Source: Cichorium intybus (lineage: Eukaryota; Streptophyta; Magnoliopsida; Asterales; Asteraceae). From it: a stretch of DNA of 64,000 nucleotides. Positions 38,601 to 48,325 of this stretch are shown here, one piece after another. The position numbers and the translations under genes are program-made. The DNA is taken from positions 58,570,854-58,634,853 of the forward strand of contig CM042011.1 of the NCBI GenBank assembly GCA_023525715.1, given 5' to 3'. Numbering within the stretch: position 1 is the first letter of the stretch; each line of letters starts with the position of its first letter. The notes under the pieces were generated by a model. It searched no databases. It was not told the origin of the DNA and saw nothing but the letters and a program-made list of their open reading frames with translations.

Positions 38601-39261
38601 TAGCATAAAAATGCCACCTTTTGAGGCATTGTATGGTAGAAAGTGTAGAACTCCTTTATGTTGGTTGGAAGCGGGTGAGGCTAAGCTTACAGGGCCAGAG
38701 ATTGTTAGAGTGACTAATGAGAAGATCGGAGTAATTCAAACCAACATGAAAGCAGCACAAGATCGATAGAGGAGTTATTCAAATTTAAAGAAGAGACCAT
38801 ATGACTTGCAAGAAGGAGATTTGGTGATGATTAAAGTGTCGCCATGGAAAGGAGTGGTTAGATTTGGCAGAAGAGGAAAGTTGAGTCCAAGGTACATTAG
38901 ACCTTTTAAAATTTTGAAGAGAGTTGGGTTACAAGCATTCAAAATAGAGTTACCACCCGAACTCAGTGGAATACATGATACCTTTCATGTATGCTACTTG
39001 AAGAAGTACTTTGGCAAAGAAGAGTTAGTAATACCCTATACCGATCTGAGGGTGGAGACTCCTAGCAAACTGATTGAAGAACCCGAAGCCATCCTGGAAA
39101 TGCAAACTAAGAAGCTAAGGAACAAGGAGATTGACCTTGTACTAGTCAAGTGGAAGCATCCCTTAGGGTCAAACCTAACTTGGGAGACACTAGAAGAAAT
39201 GAAGAGAAGATATCCGAATTTCACGGATTACGAAAAGATTCCGAGGACGGAATCCGCTTAA
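35629..39261 (+). pseudogene. Gypsy zinc knuckles plus pol, broken by one TAG
   Basis: It continues the gag frame. Three Cys/His knuckles come first (CEKCGKEHGGEC, CFNCGGFGHKAKDC, CFSCHQMGHYSFNC). Next are aspartic protease (VLFDSGSTYSF, about 35965), RT (WGAPVLFVKKKDG, YPLPRIDD, FIDDILIYSK at about 36973), RNase H (VYSDASHRGLG, about 37412), and the integrase zinc-binding region (HPGSTKTYQDLKRQYWWPG ... CVICAQVK). The integrase core follows with TMDLIVGLP, IVSDRDPRF and DGQSERTIQ, supplying the D,D,E residues. After a TAG at 38767-38769 the frame continues into the integrase C-terminus and a chromodomain (VLVKWKHPLGSNLTWE, about 39140). Apart from the TAG codons all catalytic motifs look intact. 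Confidence 0.96.
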
Positions 39262-39272
39262 GAAGGGGTGAC
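39261..39272 (+). promoter_or_regulatory. Polypurine tract
   Basis: AGAAGGGGTGAC directly precedes the 3' LTR and overlaps the pol stop codon. It primes plus-strand synthesis. Confidence 0.8.
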
Positions 39273-41776
39273 TGTAAGAACCCGCGAAAAAGTCAAAAAG
39301 GGTAAAACCGTCTTTTGTCATATTGTACGACTATTATGTGTAATAATATGTATTTGTAAAATAATATAATGAGAAATAAAAGTTTATGAGAAATTTGGAG
39401 TTTTGACACGTGAATAGTGAAATTTGACCAAAAGGGCAAATTGGTCATTTGACATGAAAAATGACCAAAATGTCAAGAAAATGTCAAGTTAGTAGTTAGT
39501 AGAACATTCCTTGCAAGATTTATGGTTTTAGGATCATTTTGGAAAGAAATATGAAGCTTTGGGGACTAAAATGTAATTAGATTATAAACATTAAATATAT
39601 ATATGAAATATGAGAGTTATTCTCTCATAAGTTAGAAGCATCCAGAGAGCACGGGAGAGAACTAGAAGTGTGCAGCAAGATCACGAGAAGAAGAACAAAG
39701 GAACAAGAATTGGCCAAGGGAATCAAGCAAAGGATTGGAATTAGTGATTCCAAGGTAAGAATTCCTTAGTTTTAACCTAGGTTTTGTGTGTGTTCTTGAT
39801 TTGGGTTTTTTTGGGTTGAGTGGAAACTGCAATTTCAGTAATAAATCATGTGGGTTAAGTAGCTAATGCTTCCAATAAGCCATTAGTTAAGAACTTAACT
39901 CAAAAACATGGAAGTAGGTTGCTATATGTTAGAAATCAAGAAATGGGAATTTGTGCTCAAGAACCCTAAAAACGGGTTTGTAAGATCAAAGCTGGTTTTT
40001 ATGGTTTTGTTGGGTCCAAATGATCACTTAGGATGTATTAAGACACTCCTAAGTGACTAATTTCAAAAAGATGGATTTTTGGTGCAAAATATCAAAAACG
40101 GGATTTTGAAGAAATGGAATTGGAATTAGTGATTCCATGGCTTAAAACCTGATGTAAAACAAGGGTTTTAGTCATGGAATGATAGTAAAATGATTAAGAA
40201 CTGAAATAAGTGCTTAATGGGTGAACTGCGTGCTACAGTGCTCCAGTCAGGGACAAAAAATGTTAGAATTTTTAAATAACTCAAACGCTAGAAACTATAG
40301 CTAGACATGTCCGATTGACCTGAAATTTCAGACATAACCTTAACATGGTATAAGAACATGTCGGGAATGGTCAAATCCGTAATTCGACCTTGCGGAAAAA
40401 TCACTATAGCGGCAGAGGCTAAATTCACTATTCACGTTAAAACTAAATTTTTGGAATTTGAGCTAGACTTGTCTAATGAACTCCAAATTTGAAACACAAG
40501 TCTAATATGGTCTAAGATTTCATGGAAAAGAGTCGGAACTGAAAAACGACCCCTCGAGGGTACTGTAGCAATATATGCGTATTTCGGAGAAAAACCGTAA
40601 AATGAGTTATAAATGGTTATACATTTATTATAACCTATAGCTATATTATATGAGACCTTAGCATTATAGAATTAATTATATTGAGTATTTATATATATAA
40701 TACATGTATAGGTGGTGCTTCAAACGTGGTTGAGCACGGAAAAGGGAAAGGAATACGAGAAGTGTAGAGACTCGTAACAACGTCAAGGTGAGTTCTATGA
40801 GGATTTTCTAGTACGTAGCAAAATGTTATTTTCAGAAAAGTATGATTTCCAATGTTTATAAATACTAAAGTTTGGAAAATGGTTTTGAATGAAGCTCTAT
40901 ACAAGGGCTTAGTGTTTTAAGTAGATTCTTAAAGTATGATTTGCAAAGTATTTTGAAAGAAGTTCCTTTTGGGAACTAAGATGTTAAAAGTAGTGTTGAT
41001 AATATTTTTGATAAAGAGTTACAAAGTTTATGAGTTTTAGTTTATTACAAATTGTGTCCCATTTTGACCAATTTGAGATGAAATGAAGTAAGAATTAAAG
41101 AAAGAAAGAAATATGAGTCAGTTGTCCGGACTAGGATCACCCACATAATTGGGGGATCAGAAGACACTATTGGGATGGTACCTCCCGTCGCGAAGTAGTT
41201 GTCTAGCTTAGCATACCCTTGTGCTTGAATTTGTTCCAAGTCACGAAGGGGAGACAGAATGAGCAAACCGAGTGGGCAGATCTGTTCTGTCCTGCGAGGG
41301 GAGCCAGTTGAATGAATTAATTAACTTAATTCATAAGTTTCAGTTGGTCACGAGAAAGAAAGCAGTTTTATAAAAGAAAGTTTATTTTTAAAGTTTGAAA
41401 GTAAAGAATAAAAAGTTATTTTGAGATTTATGAAATAAATCAGTTTTTAGCAATGTACTTTTGATATTTCAAGTTTTAAATAGAAAAGTTTTGGGTCTAA
41501 ACCCATACTACTCACGAGACTTTATGTCTCACGTATACTATGTTTTTGAAATGCTATGTACTTAGGTGAAAGGAGCGGAGGTTGCAGTCGGGACTAGTTA
41601 ATGTACTGTAAGTTTAAATTATGGTATCTGTATTGAGTCTGTAATACCCCATTGAGTTTAAGTTGTAAAATAAATAAAAAAATTTAAGTGGCTATTTGAT
41701 AGTCATGAGTTGTAAAATATGATTGTAAAGTAAACTGTATTTGTATTAAAATATGGTAAAGAAAAGGGGTGTTACA
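39273..41776 (+). repeat. 3' LTR of the gypsy element (2504 bp)
   Basis: Same sequence as the 5' LTR apart from about eight substitutions and one 7-bp deletion near 39492. Confidence 0.97.
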
Positions 41777-41781
41777 ACTAG

Positions 41782-42207
41782 TATTCTAGCTATGTTCACA
41801 TTTAAAAATATCAACTCATACCATATATTAAGGTTTTAGATACAAAAATAAAATATCAATTATAGGAAAAGGTAAAAATAAAAAAAATAAAAATAAAAAG
41901 AGAAAGAGAAAGAAAAGAAAATACAACAGTGACTGCTCTAAGCAAACACTTAAACAAAAAATTATAACTATTATAAGAATTAAAGTAATTAAGAACCATG
42001 TAGTAGATTAGGATTTGATTTGCGATTGACATTATCTCTTCCTAGATTTATGCCTATGGATGGAGACTCAGCAAGCACCCAAGCATTTGAGTAGCATCGT
42101 GACCCTCATAAGGTATCAGAGATGGAAATTAGAATTAAAAACAATACCTAAAACAAAAGTAAAAAATGAATTAAAATTCCCTTTGAGTCATTTAATCTTC
42201 GATAATC
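41782..42207. other. Spacer between gypsy and hAT
   Basis: An A-rich stretch (AAAATAAAAA runs near 41870-41920), probably continuing the element interrupted at 31980. No gene seen. Confidence 0.4.
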
Positions 42208-42215
42208 GAAACATG

Positions 42216-43321
42216 TAGGGGTGAGCATATGGACCGGGAACCGGTTGGAACCGGGAACCGAACCGGAACCGACCCGGGAACCGGAAGTACCCATCGGTCC
42301 GGGTCCGGGTCTCAATTTTTTGCGATTTTTGGAGCCAGGAACCGGATGGAACCGGACCGCGGAACCGGCCCAAAACCGGGAACCGAACCGGGGATATAGA
42401 GAAAATTGGGCCATTATTTAAGTAATTGTAGGTTTAATTAAGCGGCAAATTGAGAAACCAAAACTCATACGACTAAAACTTCAATCTCGGATTCTACCGG
42501 TATTAATTAATTCTACTCTCTCGTGATCTCAAGAAGAACCAACAAGCAAGAGTCAAGGTATCTGTTTTTTTTTTCGTTCTCCAATTTTATCCCCACTAAT
42601 ACAAATATCTTCGTTCTTCAATCAAAATACGATCAAATTCAAGCTATTAATGAGCTAAGGTGCAGAAATTAAACAATTCTGTAAATGCAAAGTAAATGCC
42701 ATTATATAGTGTATGTACGAAATACAACATAAACAAACAATTTTTGGTATTTTCCTTGCGACATGTGCATAAAAACTTGTACATCAAGCTTTTGACAAAC
42801 TCTTTTATTCTTGTTGACATTAAGTCATCCTAATGAGACCATCATCACGTAAGCATATTTCCTAAAGGACATGCTCAATTAAATAAAATTGTTTTATACA
42901 GAAGGCCATAAGATGTAAAGTTACCGAATCAATAAAATAAAATAGTGAAGGTGCTTAATACATAATCGAGTATATCAGTAATTACTTGGCAAGAAGTCTA
43001 CTTGGTATTAACTATGCTTTAAAATAATTATGTAATTGTTAGATATATGTGGAGACAGTGGAATCATTGAGATACTCTAAAAAAAACACTTATGGAGAAA
43101 GGAACGACATTGTCGCATCTAGATTGTGATGTTAACAATGAACGATTCTTTACACACACTTGAAATCGTGTTTACCGGTTCCAACTTTTAAGAACCGACA
43201 AGAACCGGAACCGGTAGAACCGGCGGTCCGGTTCGGTTCCATATTTTCACCATATTCCGGTTCCCGGTCCGGGTCCGGGTCGGGCCGGTTCCGGCCGGCT
43301 CGGTTCCTTTGCTCATCCCTA
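42216..43321. mobile_element. Non-autonomous hAT element with 8-bp TSD
   Basis: Perfect 8-bp repeats GAAACATG (42208-42215, 43322-43329) flank ends TAGGGGTGAGCA and the complement of TAGGGATGAGCA. Both subterminal regions are unusually GC-rich and packed with GGAACCGG/CCGGTTCC motifs, while the centre is AT-rich. No transposase is encoded in its 1106 bp. The ORFs over the terminal repeats are composition artefacts. Confidence 0.92.
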
Positions 43322-43329
43322 GAAACATG

Positions 43330-43978
43330 GATTAAATCCTACCCTTTGAAATTAGGTTTTCCATTCATCCCCTCCTTTTATCTCACACACGCTCCCCCTG
43401 ACTCACGATCTCCTTCTTCACCTGTAAGGTTATCGTCCTCTGTCTCTTGAACCTTTAATTTTTTAATTTTAACCGCCTTGATTTCTATTGGCTTTCATAA
43501 CTTACATTTCATTCTTTACCATTTATTTTGATTGTGGGTCTAGAATTCTATTTAACCATCTCGATTTCTATGGCTTTCATATACATTTCATTATTTATAA
43601 CTAATGACCATTTATTTGTATTTGTTTGTACATATGGAATTCTTTCTACATATGTTCCTATTTATGTCTACGAGTTTGTATTTGTTTGTAAATATTTGAA
43701 CATTATTACTTACATATTGTCCACACATAACTATAGTTTTCACCAATGCATGTATATTATTTCCTACACATAACAAAAAACCGTTATGCCCATATCTCCA
43801 AATTTATCTACACATATGATAACTTTTAACCACACATATTTTAAGGTACGTGTCACCAACACTTTTTAGTGGACATGTCACATCATTTGACACGTCATCC
43901 TACATGTCACCGTCTATGTCATCAACTCCGTCATCATCTTCCTAACAAAAGTATAAGACTTTTACCCACACACAATTA
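43330..43978. other. Spacer, possibly part of an old CACTA-like element
   Basis: No gene recognised. Repeated CACAT/ACACATA motifs from about 43790 resemble motifs on the far side of the next element (46660-46850), suggesting that the element inserted into an older repeat. Confidence 0.3.
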
Positions 43979-44358
43979 TGTTAAGTTGGTGAAGTTTTTG
44001 TTTTCAAAGTTAGGCAAGCCTTTGGTGAAGGTTTTCAAAGTTAGGCAAGCCTCCTTCTTTGATTTGAAAAATTCACATTTCACATTAAATTAAGTATATT
44101 ATATACATTCTCAAATGTATATAAATAGGGAGCTTCACTTGTGTTTTAGATGCACCACAACTCAATACCTATAAGAATTGAGTGTATCTCTTGTAATCTC
44201 CTCATTCAAATAAAATCTAGTTGTAGCCCGTGGACGTAGGATTTGCACCGAATCCGAACCACGTAAAAATCCTTGTGTTCTTCTTGCTTTATTTTTCGTG
44301 AGTTTGTGTGTGTGTGATAGTGTGTTTCCGCTGCGTGTACCCGGTCCGATTCCTAACA
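43979..44358 (+). repeat. 5' LTR of the gag-only element (380 bp)
   Basis: TG...CA ends, TATA-like TATATAAATAGGGAGC near 44118. It contains an internal direct duplication (TTTTCAAAGTTAGGCAAGCC twice, starting at about 44000 and 44031). Confidence 0.95.
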
Positions 44359-44360
44359 AC

Positions 44361-44373
44361 TGGTATCAGAGCT
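44361..44373 (+). promoter_or_regulatory. Primer-binding site (tRNA-Met type)
   Basis: TGGTATCAGAGCT lies two bases after the 5' LTR and matches the initiator Met-tRNA primer site except at the last base. Confidence 0.88.
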
Positions 44374-44554
44374 TCGGGTTTTGGAGGAGATCTCGGTTTT
44401 AGAAATTAGAGTATGCTCTGTGGTTGCAGTTTTGTCTGATCTTCCACATCAGAAACTAATTTCTATTAATCGTATTAAAGGTATCTCGGTACTTTGAAGG
44501 GTACTGTTCTGTCACACAAAAGTACTATAAAATATTTGTCTCTTGTCTGTCGTA

Positions 44555-46141
44555 ATGGTTGAAGACAAGGTTGTAATCGAGAAGTTTAAAGGTTCAGACT
44601 TTAGCTGGTGGAAAATGCAATTAGAAGCATTGCTATGTCAGAAAGATTTGGACGTGGTACTTGGAGACAAACCGAAGAAAATGGAAAAAGCTGTTGAAGA
44701 TGTGTGGAACTCAAAGGACAAGAAAGCTAAGGCGATTATTACATTGTCGTTGGAAAGGAGCGTTGCTTTCAACATCATGAAGGAAACCACGGCACGTGGT
44801 ATGATGGATGCTCTGACGAACATGTATGAGAAACCGTCGGCGGCTAACAAGGTGTTCTTGATGAGGGAGCTGTTCACTACAAGGATGAATGAGGAAGGTT
44901 CAGTTACGGTTCACATTAACAATCTAAATTCAATTTTGTCCAGATTGTCATCTGTGGGAATTAAATTTGATAACGAGACTCAAGCTTCACTGCTACTAGC
45001 TTCACTACCTGATAGCTGGTCTGGAACAGTAACCGCTGTTACAAGTTCAGTGGGGACCAGTGGTATGACTTTTGAAGGAGTTAGAGATTTGGTTCTTGGC
45101 GAGGATGTCAGACGCAAGAATCAAGGTGGATCTTCTTCTTCTTCTGAGTTATTAAATATCGGAAGAGGTAGAGGGAATAGCAGGAATAGTGGGAGCAGTG
45201 GGAGTCGGGGAAGAAGTTCATCTAGAACTTGGAAGAATGTGAAGTGCTGGAACTGCCAAGAGGTGGGACATGTTAAGAGTCAATGTCCAAAGAAAGAATT
45301 AAACAGTGTTGGTGCTGAGAATGTTTATCAGGAAGATGCATTGATACTCAGTATGCAAAACTGTGTAGACTCTTGGGTCATGGATTCAGGGGCTTCGTTT
45401 CACGCCATGGACAACGGAGAAACGATGGTGAATCTAAAAGAAGGAGATTTTGGGAAGGTACGGTTAGCAAATGACGAGATGCTTCAAGTAACGGGCATAG
45501 TAGATATTGATATTGTTACTTCGTTGGGAACTACATGGAACCTGAAGAATGTCAGGGTGATTCCGGAGCTGAAGAAGAAATTGATTTCTGTTGGTCAGCT
45601 GGATAAACAAGGACTGGAAGTAAGGTTTGGTGGTGGTAAATGGAGGATGGTCAATGGTAATTCGGTGATTGCTCAAGGTATGAAGCGTGGGTCATTGTAT
45701 ATGGTTGAGGTACCTGCTGAGGGAAGTATGACCGTCCCGGTTAAGCATGACAAAATTTGGTTCGCTAAATCTAGTGCTAAGAGAGTTCATTTTGCAAACA
45801 TGAATTCTGGAGCCAAGGGGATGTTAGCTGAACGAGTCGAAAAGTCTAAACCATTCAGGGGATTTTGTGACAGTGGGAGCACGAGGTGTGTTCCGGGTAC
45901 AGTTACAAAGAGCCGTTGGGTTTTGAAGACTAAGACTGAAAAATTCTCTCCTGTTGGAAGTTTGCAAAGTTTGGAGAGTGTTAGTGGTCCTCGGTGTATC
46001 TCTGGATCCGGTGGAGTGTCCAAGCCGGTTGAGACAGGGGATGAGTCGGTGGCGGTATTGACCACGACTGAGTCGGTAGCGGGATTGGCTACGACTGAGT
46101 TGGAGCTTGTGGTAGCTTCAACTGGCCCTTCTAGTACTTGA
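44555..46141 (+). CDS. Gag-protease protein of a non-autonomous copia-type element
   Basis: The ORF is intact, 528 residues from ATG 44555 to TGA. Residues 1 to about 210 form a copia Gag/UBN2 region (FSWWKMQLEALL, LLASLPDSW, GVRDLVLGEDVR). A Ser/Gly/Arg-rich linker leads to a CCHC knuckle CWNCQEVGHVKSQC (about residue 231). The aspartic protease core follows (WVMDSGASFHAM, Asp about 277; VRVIPELKKKLISVGQLD). After about residue 400 the expected LWH...GH pre-integrase block is absent. The last roughly 125 residues form a Ser/Thr/Val-rich tail containing a repeated TTESVAGLATTE-like motif. The protein should assemble particles and might self-process, while the other enzymes would come in trans. 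Whether the tail is functional is unknown. Confidence 0.9.
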   Translation: MVEDKVVIEKFKGSDFSWWKMQLEALLCQKDLDVVLGDKPKKMEKAVEDVWNSKDKKAKAIITLSLERSVAFNIMKETTARGMMDALTNMYEKPSAANKVFLMRELFTTRMNEEGSVTVHINNLNSILSRLSSVGIKFDNETQASLLLASLPDSWSGTVTAVTSSVGTSGMTFEGVRDLVLGEDVRRKNQGGSSSSSELLNIGRGRGNSRNSGSSGSRGRSSSRTWKNVKCWNCQEVGHVKSQCPKKELNSVGAENVYQEDALILSMQNCVDSWVMDSGASFHAMDNGETMVNLKEGDFGKVRLANDEMLQVTGIVDIDIVTSLGTTWNLKNVRVIPELKKKLISVGQLDKQGLEVRFGGGKWRMVNGNSVIAQGMKRGSLYMVEVPAEGSMTVPVKHDKIWFAKSSAKRVHFANMNSGAKGMLAERVEKSKPFRGFCDSGSTRCVPGTVTKSRWVLKTKTEKFSPVGSLQSLESVSGPRCISGSGGVSKPVETGDESVAVLTTTESVAGLATTELELVVASTGPSST

Positions 46142-46265
46142 AGATGAGGGGCGGCTACAACTAAGGGAATTTGACTGAGTCTTAGCTTGTTCTTGTGAAC
46201 AGGAAGCTTGGAAGACTTGTTATAGGAGATTAATGAAAGATGTTCAAAATCTTCAAGTGGAATAT

Positions 46266-46645
46266 TGTTAAGTTGGTGAAGTTTTTGTTTTCAAAGTTAG
46301 GCAAGCCTTTGGTGAAGGTTTTCAAAGTTAGGCAAGCCTCCTTCTTTGATTTGAAAATTTCACATTTCACATTAAATTAAGTATATTATATACATTCTCA
46401 AATGTATATAAATAGGGAGCTTCACTTGTGTTTTAGATGCACCACAACTCAATACCTATAAGAATTGAGTGTATCTCTTGTAATCTCCTCATTCAAATAA
46501 AATCTAGTTGTAGCCCGTGGACGTAGGATTTGCACCGAATCCGAACCACGTAAAAATCCTTGTGTTCTTCTTGCTTTATTTTTCGTGAGTTTGTGTGTGT
46601 GTGATAGTGTGTTTCCGCTGTGTGTACCCGGTCCGATTCCTAACA
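46266..46645 (+). repeat. 3' LTR of the gag-only element (380 bp)
   Basis: Matches the 5' LTR except for about two substitutions. Preceded by a weak purine tract (CAAGTGGAATAT). Confidence 0.95.
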
Positions 46646-46650
46646 AATTA

Positions 46651-46858
46651 CTAGTTTTAGACACACATGCATGCGTAGGTATAGTTTCTTTTATACCCAC
46701 ACATTACTTATGTGTTGGCAAATATTTGTATCTACAGTATTGAGCAACACATGCTAACACTTAATTTATATGTGGGTAAAGACAATTACCAACACATATT
46801 CCGCTTCTATCAACATATAAAGTGTGTGTGTGTGTAAACACTCAAATTTCTTGTAATG
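46651..46858. mobile_element. Possible right end of a CACTA-like element
   Basis: The stretch ends TTTCTTGTAATG, complement of CATTACAAGAAA, one base off the common CACTACAAGAAA end. It is preceded by repeated ACACAT/ATGTG motifs. No matching left end or TSD was found. Confidence 0.3.
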
Positions 46859-46996
46859 ATCCCATCTTACGATATTGGGGAAGCCAATTAAATTGTCATA
46901 TTAACATTTATTTAGCAAGCCATCTTCACGCTTTCCGATAATATGGACTCTTATATCACTAATCTAAATCTCAAAGTTGATTACATTTAGAAATAT

Positions 46997-47299
46997 ATGG
47001 ATGAAATCAAGAACAAACTATCTACAACTCCTCCACTTCCTCCAACTACGGATACCATTGCTCAAGCTTCAGTTGTAGCTGCCCAGGTTCCTACTGCAAG
47101 TTTAGCTTCACCAACTCTAGCTGCTACAACTATGCCTCCACCTTTTGCCACAGTTCTTTTGGTACCAACTTCTGCATTTGAACCAACTCCCTCACTAGTG
47201 ATGGTTGTTTATGATGATGTCAAAAATAGAGAGACTGAAGCTTATGAGGGCAATGTGAGTTTGACGAATCTAATGATGATGAAGACATATGTTTTGTGA
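46997..47299 (+). CDS. Hypothetical Pro/Thr/Ala-rich ORF
   Basis: A 100-codon open frame from ATG 46997 with a biased Pro/Thr/Ala/Ser composition. No domain or homologue was recognised. The GC content is a little above that of its neighbours. It could be a relic of a retroelement linker region. Confidence that this is a gene is low. Confidence 0.2.
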   Translation: MDEIKNKLSTTPPLPPTTDTIAQASVVAAQVPTASLASPTLAATTMPPPFATVLLVPTSAFEPTPSLVMVVYDDVKNRETEAYEGNVSLTNLMMMKTYVL

Positions 47300-47820
47300 C
47301 CTTAATTAACTTGTCTTTCATGCAAGACAAACTCTTAGATGCAATCCCTCTAGACGTTATTTACTCAGACATGAGTACACAACTGAGGGGGGGGGGTAGC
47401 TGAGCTCGTCAAGTTCATCAGAAGACAATGTTCCCATCAACGCAATCATAAAAAGTGTCTTGTTGATTCATCCCAGACTGTTCCATCTTCCAACAAACAA
47501 CAAAAGATAACATATGTAAGGAAATGTCATAAGAGATTGGAATCACATTTGAACAAGCCAAGCAGTTCTCTTATGGACACAACAACGTTCTCCTAAAGGA
47601 GATGTTGGCTAAAGTTGGTGATGAGCATGCCAAGAAGGCAGCTGTTGAGAAAGGTACCTAGATAAACAATAAGAGTTGTTCAATCAATTTTCTAAGGTTG
47701 TTTCGAGGATGGAATGGTGAGTTCAAAATGGTTCTAGATCTTTCCTCTTAAATATCTTTATATTTATCCATCTTATTTGAATTTGAAATTGAATTACTTG
47801 AGAGTTATCTAGTCATAGAA
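47300..47820. other. Spacer with a run of ten G
   Basis: No gene recognised. A G homopolymer at about 47387-47396 is the only notable item. Confidence 0.4.
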
Positions 47821-48324
47821 TCCTATCCTAATAAATAAGTATCTCAATGCCACATGTCATCACCACATTCATTTTGCCATGTGTCATTTTTTCATGATTT
47901 TGAATTTCTTAAAAAACTAATTTGTTTGTCAGTTACAAATCACTCCATAATGATCAGTTTAATTGTCAATCAAATTTCAAAATCAAATTGTAACCTACAT
48001 TCATGGCTTTCTCGTCTCTCCTCAGATCTATCAACACGTCTCTCGGTATCTATTTTACATGAAAAGGATAAGATCAGTTTCCTATTGTTTTTTTTACTAT
48101 AATAAATAAATATAGTTAAAACTTCAAATAAATATAATACCAAAATAATATATTGAAATATCAACCCTCTTAATTTCATAAACAAAACTCACAACAACAA
48201 TTTTATTATTTTAAGTAGTAGTATATTTCATCTTTAAATTTGGTTTTTTAAGTATTAGTATTCAGATTTTGTTATTTAACTTTTTATTTATATTATCCCG
48301 TGTGTAATACACGGGTCTCACAAG
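47821..48324 (+). mobile_element. Small non-autonomous Helitron
   Basis: It begins TCCTATCCTAATAAATAAGT, preceded by A. It ends in a hairpin CCCGTGTGTAATACACGGG (48297-48315) followed by TCTCACAAG and then T. Helitrons insert between A and T, start TC and end in a hairpin about 10 bases before CTRR. The end CAAG instead of CTAG is a one-base departure. The ATGCCACATGTCATC block after the start is also familiar from dicot Helitrons. No Rep/helicase is encoded in its 504 bp. Confidence 0.7.
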
Positions 48325-48325
48325 T

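Larger units (their letters stand above)
31981..41776 (+). mobile_element. Full-length Ty3/gypsy chromovirus-type retrotransposon
   Basis: It has two nearly identical LTRs (31981-34491 and 39273-41776), a 5-bp TSD ACTAG (31976-31980, 41777-41781), a primer site, gag, pol and a purine tract. By eye the LTRs differ by about eight substitutions and one 7-bp unit (GTTAGTA repeated three versus two times), roughly 0.3 percent, so insertion was recent. A chromodomain at the C-terminus of integrase, together with long LTRs, fits a Tekay/Del-type chromovirus. Two TAG codons break the single gag-pol frame. Confidence 0.97.
43979..46645 (+). mobile_element. Gag-protease-only LTR element (TR-GAG type), 2667 bp
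   Basis: Two 380-bp LTRs (43979-44358, 46266-46645) begin TGTTAAGTTGG and end CCTAACA. By eye they differ at two positions. The TSD is AATTA (43974-43978, 46646-46650). A tRNA-Met-type primer site follows the 5' LTR. The internal region holds one intact ORF with copia-type Gag, a zinc knuckle and protease, and no pre-integrase, integrase, RT or RNase H. Movement would need enzymes from a full-length relative. The high LTR identity and clean TSD show that it moved recently in this shortened form. Confidence 0.93.

Noticed and set aside
42148..42421. Overlapping ORFs on both strands rich in Gly, Arg and Pro
   Set aside because: They result from GGAACCGG repeats in the hAT end; both strands are open for compositional reasons.
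44162..44359. Minus-strand ORF with an identical partner near 46449
   Set aside because: LTR sequence of the gag-only element, not a gene.
46997..47299. A host secreted or cell-wall-type Pro-rich protein
   Set aside because: No signal peptide or repeated motif; composition alone does not support it, so it is listed only as a low-confidence ORF.
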